Assembly (NCBI GenBank): GCA_964396055.1
Contig: CAYNDV010000095.1
Span: 1-17,430, forward strand
DNA: 17,430 nucleotides
Origin: CAYJPV01 sp964396055
Lineage (GTDB): Bacteria > Acidobacteriota > Vicinamibacteria > Vicinamibacterales > JAKQTR01
Direction: 5' to 3'
Shown here: in pieces, positions 13,932 to 17,430 of the stretch
Numbering within the stretch: position 1 is the stretch's first letter
Layout of the letters: each line of letters opens with the position of its first letter
The notes under the pieces: generated by a model
Databases searched by the model: none
Seen by the model: the letters and a program-made list of their open reading frames with translations, nothing else
What the model was told of the DNA's origin: nothing
Position numbers and translations under genes: made by a program

Positions 13932-15076
13932 TCAGTTGACCGGCACGGGCTCCTTGGTGTCGAGCTTCGATGGCGTGAATATCAAGAGGACACCCTTCAG
14001 CCCGAGGCTCATGACGATGTTGTAGAAGAACGCCAGGAACGCGAACAGCAACAGCGATCCGGAGGGCGCCGCGAGGATCATGTAGACGTTGAACTCGCCG
14101 TCCACGTACAGCGAACGCCGCAGCATGCCCTGCAATCCCGCCATGCCCATGAATGCGCCCATGCCGATGCCACCGATCAGGTGGGCCCAGAAATGGAACA
14201 CGGCCAGCTTGTCGCTGTAGAGTTTCGCGCCGTTGGTCACGATCGGGAAGAGCAGGTAGACGGCGGAATAGAGCGTCATCGTCAATCCGACGAGAATGGC
14301 GACGTGGACGTGCGGGCCGACGATCCACTGCGTGTTGTGGAGAATCCGATTCAATCCCAGGTCCTCTTGCGTGATGCCCGCCGGAACGGCCAGCGCGAAA
14401 CCGAGGAGACCGCCCAGCAGGAACTTGAGCGGGTGCGTCATCTTCAGCGGTCGCGCGCTCCACAACGTGACGATCGTGATGAAGAAGGCGAGCCCCTGCG
14501 TGATCAACTCGAACGCGGTCACCATCTCGCCGGACATCGTCTTGAGCATCCCCGGCTGCGCCTGGTCCGACATCAGGAGATGGGACCACACGGTCCACGG
14601 CACGACCAGTTCCACGAACAGCGCGGCGCGGGCGACGTATTCCATGTAGAGCTTCTTGCCCGTGATCAGGGTGGCCAGCAGGTACCACGTGCCGGCCACG
14701 AAGATCAGCACGAGGCCGTCGGCGACCAGGTCCAGCCCCCACCAGAACCAGTTCTTGTAGAGCAGCGCGTCCACGGCGCTGTGTTTCAGGTCGTATCCGA
14801 ACACGGCGGCGATCATGTACACCAGGATGAGCACGCCGGTGAACAGGATGACGGCGGCATTGAGCGCGGTGTCGACGGTTCCGCGCGCGATCGCGACAAC
14901 CGGGAGCGAGACTAGGTGTTCCGTCTTCTTCCTGGAGAAGAACGCCTGCAGCCCGCTCAGGCCGAGGGCACGAGGCCGACGACGATGAAGCGGAGAATCA
15001 TCTTCTGCATCGGCGTGAGCGTGGCGGGCTTGAACGACTCCTGCTCACCGTGGACGAGGGTGTGAATGAAGCTCAT
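13932..15076 (-). pseudogene. Heme-copper oxidase/NO-reductase-like subunit I, frameshifted and shortened
   Basis: The frame from the ATG at 15074-15076 (MSFIHTLVHGEQ ... RFIVVGLVP) stops at 14957-14959. The protein continues in the next frame (LGLSGLQAFFSRKKTEHL ... ) to a stop at 13932. One extra C in the CCC run near 14966-14968 would restore about 380 residues. About nine membrane segments are visible, against 12 in canonical subunit I. NTQWIVGPHVHVAILVG matches helix X with its H-x-H heme ligands. The helix VI equivalent (NWFWWGLDLVADGLVLIF) lacks the CuB His-Tyr, and the helix VII equivalent (VWSHLLMSD) has one His instead of HH. No helix II heme His is evident. It may be a divergent NO-reductase-like branch, a decayed gene, or both. 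Confidence 0.65.
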
Positions 15077-15106
15077 GATGTGTCTTTCAGAAAGTTGGGG
15101 AAACGC

Positions 15107-15331
15107 TCAGTTGGCGCTGTGGCGGTCGCACGTCACGACGACGACGTCCTTCAGGACCATGTGGATTCCCGCGGGACCGGAGTACTCCGTGGAACGGATG
15201 GTGTAAACGCCAGCCCTGTCGAACTGCCACAGGATGTCGTTCCTGTGGCCCGGCACGACCTGCATCTGGAACAGCATCGAGTGGTCCTGGCGGAACAGGC
15301 CGAATCCGTACGTCAGGTCGCTCGACGCCAC
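15107..15331 (-). pseudogene. Heme-copper oxidase subunit II fragment without CuA ligands
   Basis: The C-terminal cupredoxin part of a subunit II: VASSDLTYGFGLFRQD, FQMQVVPGHRNDILWQFD, then GVYTIRSTEYSGPAGIHM. In CuA proteins this last block carries C-x3-C-x3-H-x2-M; here the positions read Ser, Ser, Gly and Met, and the earlier ligand His (usual D-x-x-H-x-F context) is Tyr. So it should not bind CuA. The membrane anchor and the first half of the cupredoxin domain are missing; upstream of about 15340 the strand carries a methyltransferase instead. It lies 30 bases before subunit I, in the order usual for such operons. The GTG at 15329-15331 is only the first possible start, not a natural one. 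Confidence 0.65.
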
Positions 15332-15582
15332 AGGGGAAACGTGTTGCGGCCGGCCCCGCAGCCGAGATCGAGCACGCGCGCCCGCCCGGCGCGCCGGATC
15401 TCGTCTTCTGCAAACTGCATCAGGACGGCGTTTGGAGACGACTGGTCGAAACCCGCCACCGTCTCAGGTGCGTTCCATTGCCGCGAGGGGCGTGTGCATC
15501 CACGGTGGTAACATAGGACGCGCCCATCAGCATGAATCTCGCCTCGGAAAGGAGCATGCTGCGCGGATGCCCATGACCCCAT
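15313..15582 (-). pseudogene. N-terminal fragment of a SAM-dependent methyltransferase
   Basis: The open frame contains WNAPETVAGFDQSSPNAVLM and RARVLDLGCGAGRNTFPL, the latter being motif I (glycine-rich SAM-binding loop) of class I methyltransferases. The frame ends directly after motif I (WRRAT, stop at 15313), where a complete enzyme would continue for more than 120 residues. Recognisable homology starts at about 15483; I find no convincing start codon with a ribosome site, and the ATG at 15580-15582 would overlap the divergent flavoprotein gene. The 3' part is replaced by the oxidase subunit II fragment on the same strand, with the two frames overlapping at 15313-15340. Substrate unknowable from this piece. 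Confidence 0.55.
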
Positions 15583-16295
15583 TTCGATCCTTCGTGGCGC
15601 GCCTCGTCCGAACCGTTGTGCTGTCGGAATTGACGAGGCACCTGGAGTTCGAAGTCAGCAACGTGCCTCGCTTTGGATTCGTCCCAGGACAATGGCTCTC
15701 GTTCAAGAGAGACATGCCCAATGGCGTAGACATCACGCGTGCGTATTCCATCGCGTCCCCGCCGTCTGACGACAATCGGTTCGCACTCTGCCTGAACCGG
15801 GTGCAGGACGGATTCATGTCGAACTTTCTGTGCGACATGAAGATAGGCGAAGAGATTAGCTGCGAGGGCCCGTTCGGCAATTTCGTCCTCCGTCCGCCGA
15901 TGCGGGACACGCTGTTCGTCGCCACCGGAACCGGGATCGCGCCCTTTCGCTCCATGTTGCACTGGCTGCTGGCCGACGCCTCCCGTCACCAGAACCGCGA
16001 GCTCTGGCTTCTGTTCGGCAATCGCACCGAGAAGGACATTTACTATCACGACGAGGCGCTCCGCCTCGCTGAAGAGCACGCGACCTTCCACTATCTGCCG
16101 ACGCTCAGCCGCGGCGGCGCGGAGTGGCGGGGTCTGCGGGGCTATGTGCAGGAGCATGTCGGAGGCATCGTCCAAGGTCGCACCGACCTGCGGGCCTATG
16201 TGTGCGGGTTGAAGGACATGGTCCGCGCCAACCGTGAACACCTGCAAGAACTCGGATTCGACCGTCGGTCAATCCTGTACGAGAACTACGACTGA
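15567..16295 (+). CDS. Ferredoxin-NADP reductase-like flavoprotein
   Basis: A 242-residue FNR-superfamily protein that moves electrons between NAD(P)H and a one-electron carrier through FAD. Visible motifs are RAYSIASPP (FAD-binding RxYS), EGPFGNFVL, VATGTGIAPFRSML (pyrophosphate/nicotinamide binding), LLFGNRTEKDIYYHDE, and YVCGLKDMV with the conserved CG. The chain ends ENYD. There is no ferredoxin domain in the chain. I start it at the ATG at 15567, where the frame begins to resemble the family; AAGGAG is 12 bases upstream, rather far, and a second ATG lies at 15573. The frame stays open to 15234 but that part is antisense to the methyltransferase and oxidase fragments. It precedes the type II NADH dehydrogenase on the same strand. 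Confidence 0.88.
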   Translation: MPMTPFRSFVARLVRTVVLSELTRHLEFEVSNVPRFGFVPGQWLSFKRDMPNGVDITRAYSIASPPSDDNRFALCLNRVQDGFMSNFLCDMKIGEEISCEGPFGNFVLRPPMRDTLFVATGTGIAPFRSMLHWLLADASRHQNRELWLLFGNRTEKDIYYHDEALRLAEEHATFHYLPTLSRGGAEWRGLRGYVQEHVGGIVQGRTDLRAYVCGLKDMVRANREHLQELGFDRRSILYENYD

Positions 16296-16309
16296 GGGCG
16301 ACAGCCACG

Positions 16310-16347
16310 AGGGGGCGCGGCCGCCCGGCCCTTTTCGCACGCCCCCT
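16310..16347 (+). terminator. Possible hairpin after the flavoprotein gene
   Basis: AGGGGGCG (16310-16317) and CGCCCCCT (16340-16347) are perfect 8-base inverted repeats with a 22-base loop. Inside, GGGCG and CGCCC can form a smaller alternative hairpin, followed shortly by CTTTTC. It may end or attenuate transcription between the flavoprotein and the NADH dehydrogenase. Weak evidence. Confidence 0.35.
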
Positions 16348-16396
16348 GGTCTTGCTCCAAGCCGGAACTCAGCCGCGGGAACGGAGGGGGTGGCAA

Positions 16397-17430
16397 TTGC
16401 CGGACAGCCGAGGAGAAGCGGCGGCCGCAAGGCCGAGCGAGAGCACCTCGCCCCGCGTCGTGATCGTGGGCGGCGGGTTCGGAGGACTCTACGCGGCGCA
16501 GGCGCTGAAGGGCGCGCCCGTGGAGATCACGTTGGTGGACCGCACGAACCACCATGTATTCCAGCCCCTCCTCTACCAGGTCGCCACAGCGAGCCTCGCA
16601 CCGCGTGACGTCGCCTATCCGATTCGCGCGGTGTTGAGCGGTCAGCGCAACACGACCGTGCTCCTGGCCGAGGCGACCGCCGTTGACATGGCGGCCCGGC
16701 ACGTGGTGCTCGACGACGGGTGGCTCGCCTACGACTACCTGATCGTCGCCCCCGGTGCGCGCCATTCGTACTTCGCGCATCCCGAATGGGAGGAGTTCGC
16801 CCCCGGCCTCAAGACGCTTGAGGACGCGCTGGCGATCCGGCGGCGCGTGCTGCTCGCCTTCGAGCGGGCCGAGCGGGAGCGCGACCCGGAGCGGCGTCGC
16901 GCGCTCCTCACCTTCGTCCTGGTGGGGGGCGGCCCGACCGGAGTCGAGCTCGCGGGCGCGATTGCCGAGATCGCCTGCAAGGTGATGGCAAAGGACTTCC
17001 GAAATATCGACCCGCGCGGGACCCGCACGATTCTGGTGGAAGCGGGTCCCCGAATCCTGCCGATGTTCCCCGCGAGCCTCTCGGAAGCTGCGGAGCGCTC
17101 GCTACGGCGGCTCTGCGTGGACGTGCGGACCGGTGTTTCCGTCACGGGCATCTCGCCCGCCGCCGTGGTGATCGGCGACGAGTGCCTGAACGCCGCGACC
17201 ATCCTCTGGGCCGCCGGTGTCCAGCCGTCGCCACTCGCCCGCTCGCTCGGCGTCCCGCTCGATCGCGTCGGCCGCGTCATCGTCGACATCGATCTCACGG
17301 TTCCGGGCTATTCCGGAGTGTTCGTGGTCGGCGACCTCGCGGCGTGCAGCGGCCCCGATGGCCGGCCGCTCCCCGGGCTGGCGCCAGTCGCTGTGCAGCA
17401 GGGCCGTCACGCGGCGCACAACATCCTCCG
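16397..17430 (+). CDS. ndh: Type II NADH dehydrogenase (NDH-2), partial at window end
   Basis: The first 344 residues of a single-subunit, non-proton-pumping NADH:quinone oxidoreductase bound to the inner face of the membrane. It has the FAD site VVIVGGGFGGLYAAQAL near residue 22, the family-typical TNHHVFQPLLYQVATASLAP segment near 51, the NADH site FVLVGGGPTGVELAGAIAEI near 173, ILWAAGVQPSPLARSLGVPL, and the FAD-closing VFVVGDLAA near 308. The C-terminal membrane-anchoring region lies beyond the window. I choose the TTG at 16397 because GGAGGGGG precedes it at ideal spacing and no ATG fits; a 20-residue polar leader comes before the FAD fold. Feeding quinol would suit a nearby quinol-using oxidase or NO reductase, but that link is inferred. 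Confidence 0.88.
   Translation, partial: MPDSRGEAAAARPSESTSPRVVIVGGGFGGLYAAQALKGAPVEITLVDRTNHHVFQPLLYQVATASLAPRDVAYPIRAVLSGQRNTTVLLAEATAVDMAARHVVLDDGWLAYDYLIVAPGARHSYFAHPEWEEFAPGLKTLEDALAIRRRVLLAFERAERERDPERRRALLTFVLVGGGPTGVELAGAIAEIACKVMAKDFRNIDPRGTRTILVEAGPRILPMFPASLSEAAERSLRRLCVDVRTGVSVTGISPAAVVIGDECLNAATILWAAGVQPSPLARSLGVPLDRVGRVIVDIDLTVPGYSGVFVVGDLAACSGPDGRPLPGLAPVAVQQGRHAAHNIL

Noticed and set aside
15234..15566. Upstream part of the open frame of the FNR-like flavoprotein
   Set aside because: It has no FNR character, is antisense to the methyltransferase and oxidase fragments, and the flavoprotein's own fold starts right after the ATG at 15567.
16392..16401. Perfect 10-base palindrome GGCAATTGCC at the NADH dehydrogenase start
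   Set aside because: Short, single occurrence, and includes the TTG start codon; more likely coincidence than an operator.

Overview
The window is GC-rich, densely coded bacterial DNA with no rRNA, tRNA, CRISPR array or recognisable transposase. Gene content (two hemerythrin HHE proteins, a DUF488 protein, an AhpD-like protein, a YbhGFSR-type ABC exporter with a TolC-like protein, a heme-copper oxidase relative and a type II NADH dehydrogenase) suggests a free-living Gram-negative bacterium with a high-GC genome. An acidobacterial (for example Vicinamibacteria-like) or similar soil/subsurface lineage is a guess; no marker gene fixes the taxonomy.

Region 1 (about 1-5560) is mostly minus-strand. 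It holds small stress and redox genes: a hemerythrin, a frameshifted FMN-binding PPOX-family gene, an AhpD-like carboxymuconolactone decarboxylase (CMD) family gene, a cupin, a DUF488 gene, a FAD-dependent ferredoxin-reductase-like gene and an AlkA-type glycosylase that has lost its N-terminal domain. A plus-strand hemerythrin missing its first helix lies among them. Between the DUF488 and FAD genes is a chimeric pseudogene: the signal peptide and first residues of a DUF6448 protein joined to the C-terminal half of a second CMD protein.

Region 2 (about 5575-13910) is a plus-strand export module. After a stub of an M24 peptidase gene comes a TetR regulator with a near-consensus promoter overlapped by a perfect 8+6+8 palindrome. 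A closely similar palindrome lies between tetR and the next gene. That gene starts a tightly packed operon: secreted DUF6448 protein, HlyD/YbhG-type membrane fusion protein, two separate ABC ATPases (the halves of a YbhF-like tandem), two ABC-2 permeases (YbhS/YbhR-like) and a TolC-like outer-membrane protein. The simplest reading is an autorepressed TetR sensor controlling a complete tripartite efflux pump plus a periplasmic protein of unknown function. A strong hairpin ends the operon.

Region 3 (about 13930-15580, minus strand) holds remnants of a heme-copper oxidase/NO-reductase-like pair. Subunit I is frameshifted, has only about nine membrane segments and lacks most copper-site residues. 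Subunit II lacks almost all CuA ligands, is cut at its 5' end and is abutted by the N-terminus of a SAM methyltransferase.

Region 4 (15567-end, plus strand) carries a ferredoxin-NADP reductase-like flavoprotein and the start of a type II NADH dehydrogenase that runs off the window.

A recurring theme is gene breakage: at least five junctions or truncations and two single-base frameshifts, both in short homopolymers. This suggests repeated illegitimate recombination and decay, although assembly or base-calling error must be excluded.
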